From contig JAIRVN010000096.1 of assembly GCA_031253875.1 (NCBI GenBank), positions 1 to 5,958 of the forward strand: a stretch of DNA of 5,958 bases, written 5' to 3'. The stretch is from Deltaproteobacteria bacterium (GTDB lineage Bacteria > Desulfobacterota > Desulfovibrionia > Desulfovibrionales > Desulfovibrionaceae). The position numbers and the translations under genes were made by a program. Below the pieces are notes generated by a model. It made no database searches. It saw only the letters and a program-made list of their open reading frames with translations, and was not told the DNA's origin. Shown here piece after piece: positions 1 through 5,830 of this stretch (position 1 is its first letter; each line of letters starts with the position of its first letter).

Positions 1-2
1 CG

Positions 3-1214
3 CAGCTCGCCGGAATCCGCTACCGCCGCGTCGTCAACCTCAGCCACAGGCCCGACGCCGCACGTCTATGCGCGGAACTCGACGCCGAAGAGCGCTTCGG
101 CATGTCCCAAAGCGCCGAACATACGGCAATCGGCGGGTATTGGCAGCTCTACCGGGCTTCGCTTGTCCATAACAACCGCCACAACCGTTTCCACTGGTCC
201 GATCTCAACATCCTGGATCTGTTCGGCCCGCAGGACATGCAAGGCATGCGGCCGCTCCGGCCCAAAGCCGCCGGACAGGGACGGGTCGGTCTTTTCGTGG
301 GGGCCAGCGAAGCGGAAAAACGTCCCGCGCCGGCCTTTTGGGCGGAATTGGCGCTGGCCCTGACCCGGAAAAGCATCACGACCGTCTTCCTGGGAGGCCC
401 GGAAGACAGCGCCCTGGCGACGCAGGCGGCGCAGCTCGCGCGCATGCCGCAGATCAACCTGTGCGGACGTTTCGGCCTGCAAGCCTTTGCGGAATTCGTG
501 CGGGAACTGGATCTGCTCATCGTGCCCGATACCGGCCCCATGCACCTTGCGGCATGGCTCGGCACGCCGACGCTCAACCTGTCCCTAGGACCCGTGCATG
601 CCTGGGAAACCGGTCCCGCCGCGCCGGGGCACCATGTGCTGCGTTCGAACATATCCTGCTCCGGCTGCTGGGGCTGTTCACGCACAGACACGCTTTGCCG
701 CCGCGCTTTCGCTCCGGCCCGCGCGGCCCTGCTGGCGCAACACCTTTTGCGGAGCCCGCAGCGTCTCGCCTCGCTCCGCCTTCCCGGCCTGCGCCTGTGC
801 GTTACCGACAGAACGGAGCAGGGCCTGTTCGAGCTGAGGCCCGCGCTTCCCTGCCGGGAAAATTCCCGCGACGCCCTGGGACGCTTCTGGCAGGCATGGT
901 TCCTGGAACGCGCCCCCCGGCCGCACAAGGCCGACAGCCAAAAAGCCCTTCATGCCTTCGCAAGCGCTTTTCCCCGCCTGCTCCCTCCCCTGCGCCGGGC
1001 CATAGCCCACAGCATGCCCCACTGCGTCCGGGCCCTGCGCGCGGGCACGCCCCTGCCGCCTTTCTTCTGGCAGGCAAGCCCGCTCCTGTTGCGGCCCTTT
1101 ACAAGCTGGATGCAGCTCTATCTGCAAAACGCGCGGCACGGCAAAAACGCCTGGGAACATGCCCTTGGCCGCCTGGAAGAACTGGAACGCCTTGTTCGGC
1201 AGGCAGCGGTCTGA
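3..1214 (+). CDS. Glycosyltransferase family 9 protein (heptosyltransferase-like), 5' end missing
   Basis: The reading frame is open from the first complete codon at position 3 to TGA at 1212-1214, so at least 403 residues are visible and the true start lies outside the window. The ATG at 102 is internal, because the residues before it (VVNLSHRPDAARLCAELDAE) already look like the family. The clearest motif is PDTGPMHLAAWLGTPTLNL at about residues 175-193 of the visible part, the GT9 C-terminal sugar-nucleotide binding region seen in ADP-heptose:LPS heptosyltransferases. An earlier GLFVGASEAEKRP stretch fits the start of the C-terminal Rossmann half. A cysteine cluster CSGCWGC plus a fourth Cys seven residues later follows. 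About 170 residues after it form an Arg/Leu-rich tail longer than in classic WaaC/WaaF. The likely role is transfer of heptose or a related sugar to lipopolysaccharide or another surface glycan at the inner face of the cytoplasmic membrane. Donor and acceptor cannot be read from the sequence. The pump genes start 52 bases downstream on the same strand. Confidence 0.85.
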   Translation, partial: QLAGIRYRRVVNLSHRPDAARLCAELDAEERFGMSQSAEHTAIGGYWQLYRASLVHNNRHNRFHWSDLNILDLFGPQDMQGMRPLRPKAAGQGRVGLFVGASEAEKRPAPAFWAELALALTRKSITTVFLGGPEDSALATQAAQLARMPQINLCGRFGLQAFAEFVRELDLLIVPDTGPMHLAAWLGTPTLNLSLGPVHAWETGPAAPGHHVLRSNISCSGCWGCSRTDTLCRRAFAPARAALLAQHLLRSPQRLASLRLPGLRLCVTDRTEQGLFELRPALPCRENSRDALGRFWQAWFLERAPRPHKADSQKALHAFASAFPRLLPPLRRAIAHSMPHCVRALRAGTPLPPFFWQASPLLLRPFTSWMQLYLQNARHGKNAWEHALGRLEELERLVRQAAV

Positions 1215-1266
1215 GCACTGGAAAAAAAAAGGAGTTCATGCAAGAGTTGTCCAGGAGTTGAACGCA

Positions 1267-2403
1267 ATGCCTGCTGAAACTGCTGAAGCCCTGAAAGCGC
1301 CGGAACCTTCTCTGCCGTCCCCGCATCACACGCGACGCCGCTCGCTGTACCTGGCCGGCGCCGGGGCGGCCGCGCTTATCCTCACCGTCTGGATCTGTCT
1401 GCGCTGGAATCATATCACGGAAAACGACGCGTATGTGCTGGCGGATATGGTCACGATCAGCAGCCGCGTGGACGGCTGGATCGCCGAGCGCCGCGTGACG
1501 GACGGCGACACGGTACGGCAGGGGGACACCCTGGTGATCATCGACCAGCGCAGCGCCAGGCTCCTGGTGGACGAGCTCAAATCCAGGGAAGCTTCTTTGC
1601 GCAAGAAACACGAGTGGATGCTGGTGCAACTGGCCGTGACCGAAGATTCCACGGAACACGCCGTGGCCGCGGCCAGGGCCCGCCACGAAGAAGCCAGGGC
1701 CGGCATGGGGATCAGCGCGGCGGAGATGGAGCAGGCTCAGCTTGATTACAAGCGCAACAAGCCGCTGGCGGCAAACGACGCCATTTCCCGCAAAACCTGG
1801 GATGAGACCCGCACCGCCAGTCAGATGGCCGCGGAAAAGCACCGGCTGGCCCAGGCCAGGGTGTCGGAAAGCTCGGCCAATCTTGCCGACGCCATCACGA
1901 AACGGGCTGAGGTGACGGTACTCCAAAAACAACTGGAGGAGTTGGCCCACGACATTGAGCAGACCAGGCGCCAAATCGGCCAGAAAGAAGTGGACCTTTA
2001 CGACCGGACCTTGCGCAGCCCCATAAACGGCGTGGTGGATCAGAAGTTCGTGGAGCCCGGCGAATACGTCATCCCCGGCCAGCGTCTGCTGCTTATGCAC
2101 GATCCTCAAAGCGTGTGGATCGAAGTGCTCCTGAAGGAAACGAAGCTGACCGACGTGCGTGTGGGCCAGCCTGTGGAGATAAGCGTTGACGCCTATCCCG
2201 GCCGCCACTTTGCCGGCCGTGTGGAGCGGGTGGGCAATGCGGCCACGAACCAGTTCGCGCTGCTCCCCAACCCCAACCCGTCCGGCAACTTCACCAAGAT
2301 TGCCCAACGGGTGCCGGTGCGCGTCAAGGTGGATCAACCGGACGGCAATCCCCTGCGTCCCGGCATGATGGTAGAGGTGGACATTGACGTCTCGCACCGT
2401 TGA
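1267..2403 (+). CDS. EmrA/HlyD-family membrane fusion (periplasmic adaptor) protein of an efflux pump
   Basis: The 378-residue product has the full EmrA-type layout: a short cytoplasmic N-terminus ending in RRR, one membrane helix at about residues 26-46, then TENDAYVLADMVTISSRVDG, the first half of the lipoyl/barrel-sandwich domain, with GDTVRQGDTLVIID (80-93). A long alpha-helical hairpin rich in Ala, Glu, Arg and Gln covers about 95-245. The second lipoyl half is LRSPINGVVDQKFVEPGEYV (249-268), followed by a beta-barrel with ALLPNPNPSGNFTKIAQRVPV (331-351), a stretch highly typical of EmrA. It should link the inner membrane transporter encoded next to a TolC-like channel. ATG 1267 is chosen because AGGAG (1253-1257) sits 9 bases upstream; an in-frame ATG at 1159 would overlap the glycosyltransferase gene and add residues unlike the family. 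The gene overlaps the transporter gene by 20 bases, so the two are almost surely co-translated. No promoter was recognised in the 52-base gap before it. Confidence 0.93.
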   Translation: MPAETAEALKAPEPSLPSPHHTRRRSLYLAGAGAAALILTVWICLRWNHITENDAYVLADMVTISSRVDGWIAERRVTDGDTVRQGDTLVIIDQRSARLLVDELKSREASLRKKHEWMLVQLAVTEDSTEHAVAAARARHEEARAGMGISAAEMEQAQLDYKRNKPLAANDAISRKTWDETRTASQMAAEKHRLAQARVSESSANLADAITKRAEVTVLQKQLEELAHDIEQTRRQIGQKEVDLYDRTLRSPINGVVDQKFVEPGEYVIPGQRLLLMHDPQSVWIEVLLKETKLTDVRVGQPVEISVDAYPGRHFAGRVERVGNAATNQFALLPNPNPSGNFTKIAQRVPVRVKVDQPDGNPLRPGMMVEVDIDVSHR

Positions 2404-3949
2404 GTCGTTTTTTGCACGCTATGGTCCCGCCTACAAGTGGTATGCCACCTGCTCGGTGATGCTGGGCTGCGTCGCCACGATATTGTCTTCCACGATGTTC
2501 AACGTCGCCATGCCCAACGTCATGGGCGAATTCGGCATGGGACAGGACCAGGTGCAGTGGCTGGCCACGGCCTTTCAGGCCGCCATGACCACGTGCATGT
2601 TGCTTACGGGCTGGGCGCTGGCCGCCTACGGCCCGTTGACGCCCTATCTGGCGGCTTTGGGGGCGTTCAGCGCGGGATCCGTCATCGGGGGGATAGCGAA
2701 CAGCTCGGAGATGCTCATTTTGGGACGGATTATCCAGGGGGCAGGCGCCGGTCTTATCCAGCCTCTGACCATGGTGGTCATTCTGAAGGTGTTCGATTCC
2801 TCCCGGCAGGGCCTGGCCATGGGCATCTACACCCTGGGAATTGTGGTGGCCCCGGCCCTGGGCCCCACGCTGGGCGGCGTGCTTGTCGACAACTATTCCT
2901 GGCGGTACATCTGCTTCATCGGGATCCCGTTGTGCATGGCGGGAAGCGTGCTGGTGCTGATGTTCCTGCCCCGGCAGGACACGCGCAACGCCAATGCCGG
3001 CAGCTTCGATCTGGCCGGCTTTGTCCTTTTGTGCATTGCGGTGGGGTCGCTGTTGAGCGGGATTTCCAACGGCCAGCGCCTGGGCTGGGATTCGAACTTC
3101 GTCAGGCTTTCCTTTGCGGCGAGCGTCTGCGCCTGGGCGGCTTTTCTCGCCCACGAAAGAACCTCCAGGACGCCGTTTCTGCCGCTCGGCGTGTATAAAA
3201 ATCCCCACTTTCTGGCAGCGGCCGTTGTTTCCTTTGTCCTTGGCGTGGGACTTTTCGGATCCACCTATCTCGCGCCGCTTTTTGTGGAACTTGTGCAGGG
3301 ATATACTCCGACAGAGGCCGGGCTTATGCTTTTGCCGGCAGGTTTCGTCCTGGGCCTTCTCTCGCCGATCTCGGGCAAGCTGGCGGATCGCTATCCGTCC
3401 AACCTGATCATTATGCTGGGGCTGGCGTTTTTCGGCTGGTCAAGCTTGCTGATGGCCGGCGCGGACACTTCCACGGACTTCTGGGTGTTCACGGGCTGGA
3501 TGGTTCTCAGCCGGGTGGGGCTCGCGTGCATCACACCGGCGCTGAGCAGCGGAGCGGTGCGGGTGCTCAAGCCCGAACTCATGGGGCATGGCGCGGGCAA
3601 CATCAATTTTATGCGCATGCTTGGCGGCTCGGTGGGCGTGGCCTTCCTGTCCGTGTACCTTGAGCGGCAAACCGAACTGTATTGCCAGGCTTTCAACGCC
3701 ATGCAGACCGGAAGCCATATCGCCGCGGACACGCTTGCGCGCATCTCGCAAACGCTCCTCAAAGCGGGGATATACAGTACGCCCTCCTATGCCTTGCAGC
3801 CCCCCGCAGCGTATTATTTCCTGTCGGAGACCATTGCGGCCAAAGGACAGATGATGGGATTCCGGGAAAGCTTTCTCCTGATCGCCGTGGTGTTCGCGTT
3901 CGCCGTCATCCCTGCCTGGTTCGTACGCCAGAGCCGCAAGGACGATTAG
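2384..3949 (+). CDS. DHA2-family major facilitator multidrug transporter (EmrB/QacA type)
   Basis: The 521-residue, very hydrophobic product has the length and pattern of 14-helix drug:H+ antiporters. Visible family signatures are GMGQDQVQWLATAF (51-64) after helix 1, GRIIQGAGAGLIQPL (114-128) in helix 4, and the antiporter motif C as APALGPTLGG (156-165). The latter is followed by NYSWRYICFIGIP (170-182), and GKLADRY (331-337) is the second-half copy of motif A. With the adaptor upstream and an external TolC it should expel hydrophobic drugs, uncouplers or bile-type compounds, driven by protons; the substrate cannot be predicted. The start is TTG 2384, with GAGG at 2374-2377 six bases upstream. 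This keeps VESFFARYGPAYKWYAT, typical of DHA2 N-termini, whereas the next in-frame ATG (2459) would cut into helix 1. In the first-half loop 2-3 the usual Asp/Arg of motif A is not recognisable (GWALAAYGPLTPYLAALG, about 76-93). The hydrophilic stretch near 425-485 is the expected loop before the last helix. Confidence 0.93.
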   Translation: MTSRTVESFFARYGPAYKWYATCSVMLGCVATILSSTMFNVAMPNVMGEFGMGQDQVQWLATAFQAAMTTCMLLTGWALAAYGPLTPYLAALGAFSAGSVIGGIANSSEMLILGRIIQGAGAGLIQPLTMVVILKVFDSSRQGLAMGIYTLGIVVAPALGPTLGGVLVDNYSWRYICFIGIPLCMAGSVLVLMFLPRQDTRNANAGSFDLAGFVLLCIAVGSLLSGISNGQRLGWDSNFVRLSFAASVCAWAAFLAHERTSRTPFLPLGVYKNPHFLAAAVVSFVLGVGLFGSTYLAPLFVELVQGYTPTEAGLMLLPAGFVLGLLSPISGKLADRYPSNLIIMLGLAFFGWSSLLMAGADTSTDFWVFTGWMVLSRVGLACITPALSSGAVRVLKPELMGHGAGNINFMRMLGGSVGVAFLSVYLERQTELYCQAFNAMQTGSHIAADTLARISQTLLKAGIYSTPSYALQPPAAYYFLSETIAAKGQMMGFRESFLLIAVVFAFAVIPAWFVRQSRKDD

Positions 3950-3995
3950 CTCGTTTTGACAAGTAAAACCTTTGCCCATCAGCGGTCATCTCACG

Positions 3996-4024
3996 TTGCC
4001 AAGGGTTGCATTTATTGCTATATG
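3996..4024 (+). promoter_or_regulatory. Sigma70-type promoter with extended -10, driving the small RNA candidate
   Basis: TTGCCA (3996-4001) is followed by a 17-base spacer and TATATG (4019-4024), with TG at 4016-4017 one base before the -10, an extended -10 arrangement. The predicted transcription start is near 4031. It lies 47 bases after the transporter stop codon and points into a region without a believable protein gene, which supports an RNA gene. This rests on consensus matching by eye only. Confidence 0.5.
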
Positions 4025-4030
4025 CTGTGT

Positions 4031-4257
4031 ACGGGGAGGCGCGGCGGCGGTGAAGCGAAACTATCTTTGCAGCCTCCCTGTGAGGTATTGGAGAACACAG
4101 GGTACACGTCCTCAGATTTGAGAACCATCCGTAATAGCGTTGAATGAAGACATCTCGGTTGCCGGTCTGCTTGAAGGCCGGGGGGATATGACAAAACGCC
4201 CCAAAGCTGCGGCATAAGCAGCGACTGTCCTCACAGCGGCACACCATGCCGTCTTTC
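4031..4257 (+). ncRNA. Structured small RNA, possibly 6S RNA
   Basis: The segment has a promoter in front, a terminator-like hairpin at its end and rich internal pairing, but no protein gene. CTGTGAGG (4078-4085) is the exact reverse complement of CCTCACAG (4229-4236) and would close a structure of about 159 nt. On the 3' side CCGGTCT pairs with AGGCCGG around a 6-base loop (near 4162-4181), and GCTGC/GCAGC (4206-4210, 4218-4222) forms another short hairpin. On the 5' side GTCCTCAGATTTGAG resembles the strand of the 6S central bubble that reads GUCCCCUGAGCCGAU in E. coli. The 3'-side hairpin followed by an AAAAC element also has a counterpart there. 6S RNA binds the RNA polymerase-sigma70 holoenzyme and dampens transcription in stationary phase. 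Competing pairings exist: GGGAGGC 4034-4040 with GCCTCCC 4072-4078, and CCCTGTG 4076-4082 with CACAGGG 4096-4102. The 5' end is inferred from the promoter only. It could be a different regulatory RNA; tmRNA, SRP RNA and RNase P hallmarks were not seen. Confidence 0.45.
4237..4257 (+). terminator. Intrinsic terminator-like hairpin at the end of the small RNA
   Basis: CGGCA and TGCCG form a perfect 5-bp stem (4237-4241 with 4247-4251) around the loop CACCA, followed directly by TCTTTC. The stem begins at the base after the closing helix of the RNA candidate, so it marks a natural 3' end. The T-run is short and interrupted, so termination may be partial. Confidence 0.4.
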
Positions 4258-4270
4258 CCCCCGCCGAGCC

Positions 4271-4299
4271 TGCCCTGGAAACGGCCCTTTTTTCCGGCA
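4271..4299 (+). terminator. Second terminator-like hairpin downstream of the small RNA
   Basis: TGCC (4271-4274) pairs with GGCA (4296-4299) and GGAAA (4277-4281) pairs with TTTCC (4291-4295), giving a 9-bp stem with a 2-base bulge and a 9-base loop, followed by TCAATTTT. It could be a back-up terminator separating the RNA gene from the toxin-antitoxin region. The lower stem is AT-rich and the tail is imperfect. Confidence 0.3.
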
Positions 4300-4315
4300 T
4301 CAATTTTGCTGGCTA

Positions 4316-4342
4316 TTGACTTGGGGTTATATTGCGCATAAT
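4316..4342 (+). promoter_or_regulatory. Candidate promoter of the Panacea toxin-antitoxin module
   Basis: TTGACT (4316-4321) is a good -35 element and CATAAT (4337-4342) matches five of six bases of a -10, but the spacer is only 15 bases. It is the best promoter-like pair between the RNA gene and the ATG at 4421, and would give a leader of about 70 bases. Confidence 0.35.
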
Positions 4343-4368
4343 GAAGCGGAGCGGTTTCAGCTACTCTA

Positions 4369-4383
4369 GAAAAGTATCTTTTC
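4369..4383. repeat. Short inverted repeat in the leader of the Panacea gene
   Basis: GAAAAG and CTTTTC are perfect 6-base arms around TAT. The repeat lies between the candidate promoter and the start codon at 4421, a usual place for an operator. It may instead be chance in AT-rich sequence. Confidence 0.35.
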
Positions 4384-4399
4384 ACAGAAAAATTCAATA

Positions 4400-4415
4400 A
4401 TACAAGCAGTTGTAT
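4400..4415. promoter_or_regulatory. Inverted repeat just before the Panacea start codon (possible operator or start-region hairpin)
   Basis: ATACAA and TTGTAT are perfect 6-base arms around GCAG, ending five bases before ATG 4421. The repeat occupies the place where a Shine-Dalgarno sequence should be, and none is visible there. It may be a binding site for self-repression, or an RNA hairpin limiting translation. Confidence 0.4.
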
Positions 4416-4420
4416 CTAGC

Positions 4421-5005
4421 ATGGCCAACGCAGAGCGCAGGCGCGAAAAGCTCAAAAACGCTGTCCTTTTTTTTGTGAAAAACGATAAGACAGTCGGCTT
4501 AACAAAGCTGATGAAACTCTTATTTTATCTCGATTTTCGACTGTACCGCGATACTGGCGAATCTTTGACAGGAGAAACCTACGAGGCATGGGACTTCGGC
4601 CCGGTTCCTGCGGATGTATGGCGTGAACTACGCGAGCGCAAAGACGCAGGCATGAATCTGAAAAGCGTTGTGAAAGTAATTTCCGCCAGGGAAGACCCGC
4701 GTGATGAAGCGCTTGGGATAAAACTTGCCATAGTGCCTGGGGTAAAATTTTCAGACCGATATTTTACAGGCCGCGAAATTCGGGAATTACAGGCCGTTTC
4801 TGAGATGTTCCACGGAGTTCCGGCGTATGCTGTCGTCAAGGCATCACACGCGCCAAACGACCCGTGGGATGTTACTCTCAAAAAATACGGCAAAAAAACT
4901 CCTATAGATTATGACCTTGCCTTGGACGGCTGCGATGAAGAGCACAAAGCTTACATCCGTGAGGTGAGAGATGATACGCGCCTTTTAGACTCAGTTCTGG
5001 GGTAA
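4421..5005 (+). CDS. Panacea-domain (DUF4065/SocA-like) antitoxin
   Basis: The 194-residue product has the Panacea domain pattern: LTKLMKLLFYLDF (27-39), then GETYEAWDFGPVPADVW (51-67), and a later SHAPNDPW (142-149), which matches the conserved region near the end of this domain. Panacea proteins are antitoxins of type II-like modules that neutralise many unrelated toxins encoded beside them, and the family includes SocA of Caulobacter and phage GepA-like proteins. The downstream small gene, 3 bases away on the same strand, is therefore its probable partner. ATG 4421 gives the normal N-terminus (MANAERRREKLKNAVLFFV); no clear ribosome binding site precedes it, and an inverted repeat sits there instead. 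The gene appears intact. It is more AT-rich than the efflux genes, with long A and T runs, suggesting separate origin. An alternative role as a proteolytic adaptor, as described for SocA, cannot be excluded from sequence. Confidence 0.85.
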   Translation: MANAERRREKLKNAVLFFVKNDKTVGLTKLMKLLFYLDFRLYRDTGESLTGETYEAWDFGPVPADVWRELRERKDAGMNLKSVVKVISAREDPRDEALGIKLAIVPGVKFSDRYFTGREIRELQAVSEMFHGVPAYAVVKASHAPNDPWDVTLKKYGKKTPIDYDLALDGCDEEHKAYIREVRDDTRLLDSVLG

Positions 5006-5008
5006 GGC

Positions 5009-5419
5009 TTGAATATTGGCGATGTGCTGCATTTTCATGATTTTGGCTTTGATGACGGCGGGCACGCCAAAAAACTCTTCGTGGTGATTTCCGACCCGGC
5101 AAAAAGTGCAATCGTTATGATAATTGCCACATCCAAAGGGAGCCTCAAAAACCCCGGATGCCAGCCGGCGCCAAAAAAATTTTTTATTCAAGCCGGCAAG
5201 CCGTGTTTTCCAAAAGATACATGACTCGACTTGGCTCGCAATATTTCCGCTCACGATACCGCCAAAATTGTAACAGCCATTCAAAGTGGCAGCGCGGTCG
5301 TAAAGGATACCCTGCCTACACTGCTGGTCAGCGAAATTAAGAACTGCCTGACAAAACATGCTTTGGAGTCTCTTACCCGTGAAGCCTGTGAATTATTGGG
5401 CGTGAAGCCGAAGTGGTAA
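5009..5419 (+). pseudogene. Probable toxin partner of the Panacea antitoxin, interrupted by an in-frame TGA
   Basis: The frame starts at TTG 5009, three bases after the antitoxin stop, with GGGG (4999-5002) as a possible ribosome binding site. It encodes 71 residues (MNIGDVLHFHDFGFDDGGHAKKLFVVISD and on, ending KPCFPKDT). TGA at 5222-5224 stops it, but the same frame then continues without further stops (LDLARNISAHDTAKIVTAI and on, ending LLGVKPKW) to TAA 5417-5419. Read through, the product would be 136 residues with position 72 in doubt. A TGG-to-TGA change giving a Trp in KDT-W-LDL is the simplest explanation. The first part, with IGDVL at the start and a hydrophobic VVISD/VMIIATS core, vaguely resembles PemK/MazF-like or other SH3-like toxins, but I do not recognise the family firmly. 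An A7T6 tract at 5173-5185 lies in frame. As read, the toxin is probably inactive. A sequencing error, stop readthrough, or a working 71-residue fragment are alternatives. Confidence 0.6.
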
Positions 5420-5463
5420 TTATTCCGCCGCCAAGGATCAGTCCTGCAGAAAACAATCTCTTC

Positions 5464-5492
5464 TTGACTGTATCTCAATTGAGATATATATT
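5464..5492 (+). promoter_or_regulatory. Strong sigma70-type promoter of the RelB/RelE-type module
   Basis: TTGACT (5464-5469) and TATATT (5487-5492) are separated by an ideal 17 bases; each matches five of six consensus bases. Transcription should begin near 5499, about 30 bases before the antitoxin ATG at 5531. The spacer is almost entirely a palindrome, so repressor and RNA polymerase cannot easily occupy it together. Confidence 0.75.
5471..5486. promoter_or_regulatory. Palindromic operator within the promoter spacer
   Basis: TATCTCAATTGAGATA is a perfect 16-bp palindrome lying exactly between the -35 and -10 elements. RelB/DinJ-type antitoxins are ribbon-helix-helix proteins that bind such sites as dimers, usually with the toxin as co-repressor. 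The inference is self-repression by the product of the gene at 5531. Confidence 0.7.
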
Positions 5493-5510
5493 AGACCTAC
5501 GAAAAATCTA

Positions 5511-5518
5511 TTGAGATA
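5511..5518 (+). promoter_or_regulatory. Second operator half-site next to the ribosome binding site
   Basis: TTGAGATA repeats the right half of the palindrome exactly 32 bases downstream, about three helical turns. It ends one base before the GGAGG ribosome binding site (5520-5524). The left half at this place is degenerate. It may allow cooperative binding of a second antitoxin dimer. Confidence 0.5.
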
Positions 5519-5530
5519 TGGAGGAACACG

Positions 5531-5830
5531 ATGGTCGCTCAGACATCAATGCTGCACGTCCGGGTTGACGACAAGATCAAGGCGGAAGCGACGGCAAATT
5601 TAGCCAATTACGGTCTGACCGTATCCGACGCCGTGCGCATTCTGCTGACCCGCATAGCTAAAGAAGGCGCGTTGCCCGCCGGGCTTACCTCCGACCAAGC
5701 CGCATATGACGCATGGTTCCGGGCTAAGGTGCATGAGGCTTTGGCGGATGCGCGTCCGCCTGTTCCACATGAGCAGGTTATGGCGGAGGCGCACGCGATT
5801 ATTGATGGAAAACGCCATGCCCGGTCTTAG
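5531..5830 (+). CDS. RelB/DinJ-family type II antitoxin
   Basis: The 99-residue product begins with MLHVRVDDKIKAEATANLANYGLTVSDAVRILLTRIAKEGALP (residues 7-49). This is the classic ribbon-helix-helix DNA-binding domain of RelB/DinJ antitoxins: the strand LHVRVDD, then two helices with the SDAVRILLTRIA signature. The C-terminal half (about 55-99), with AWFRAKVHEALADARPPVPHEQVM, should wrap around and neutralise the toxin. GGAGG at 5520-5524 is six bases before ATG 5531. The stop overlaps the start region of the toxin gene, which fits a co-translated pair in which the antitoxin is made first. The palindromic promoter indicates self-regulation. It is homologous to DinJ and RelB, but the exact pair type cannot be assigned because the toxin is cut off. 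Confidence 0.92.
   Translation: MVAQTSMLHVRVDDKIKAEATANLANYGLTVSDAVRILLTRIAKEGALPAGLTSDQAAYDAWFRAKVHEALADARPPVPHEQVMAEAHAIIDGKRHARS

Noticed and set aside
338..1261. A 307-codon plus-strand frame inside the glycosyltransferase gene
   Set aside because: Its Pro/Arg/Ala-rich translation has no domain; it is a shadow frame of the GT9 gene.
1159..1266. Upstream ATG at 1159 as the start of the pump adaptor gene
   Set aside because: It would overlap the glycosyltransferase by 56 bases and add 36 atypical residues, while ATG 1267 has a well-placed AGGAG.
1099..2397. A 432-codon open frame on the minus strand opposite the pump adaptor gene
   Set aside because: Its His/Gly/Arg-rich translation is the usual shadow of a GC-rich gene; the plus strand has an unmistakable EmrA protein.
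3953..3969. GTTTT/AAAAC hairpin just after the transporter stop as a terminator
   Set aside because: The stem is 5 bp, AT-rich and not followed by a T-run.
3906..4397. A 163-codon open frame on the minus strand covering the intergenic region
   Set aside because: It overlaps the transporter 3' end, has no recognisable domain and odd composition (many Cys, Arg and Ser), and runs antisense through the structured RNA candidate, which explains the region better.
3950..4420. tmRNA, SRP RNA, RNase P RNA, tRNA or a CRISPR array in the intergenic region
   Set aside because: None of their hallmark sequences (tRNA-like CCA end, SRP GGAAG-type tip, RNase P conserved core, regularly spaced repeats) was found on either strand.
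5222..5260. TGA 5222-5224 as a selenocysteine codon
   Set aside because: Selenoproteins occur in Desulfovibrio-like bacteria, but no convincing SECIS hairpin follows the TGA (only a 3-bp CGA/TCG stem), the product is not a redox enzyme, and a Trp-to-stop change is simpler.
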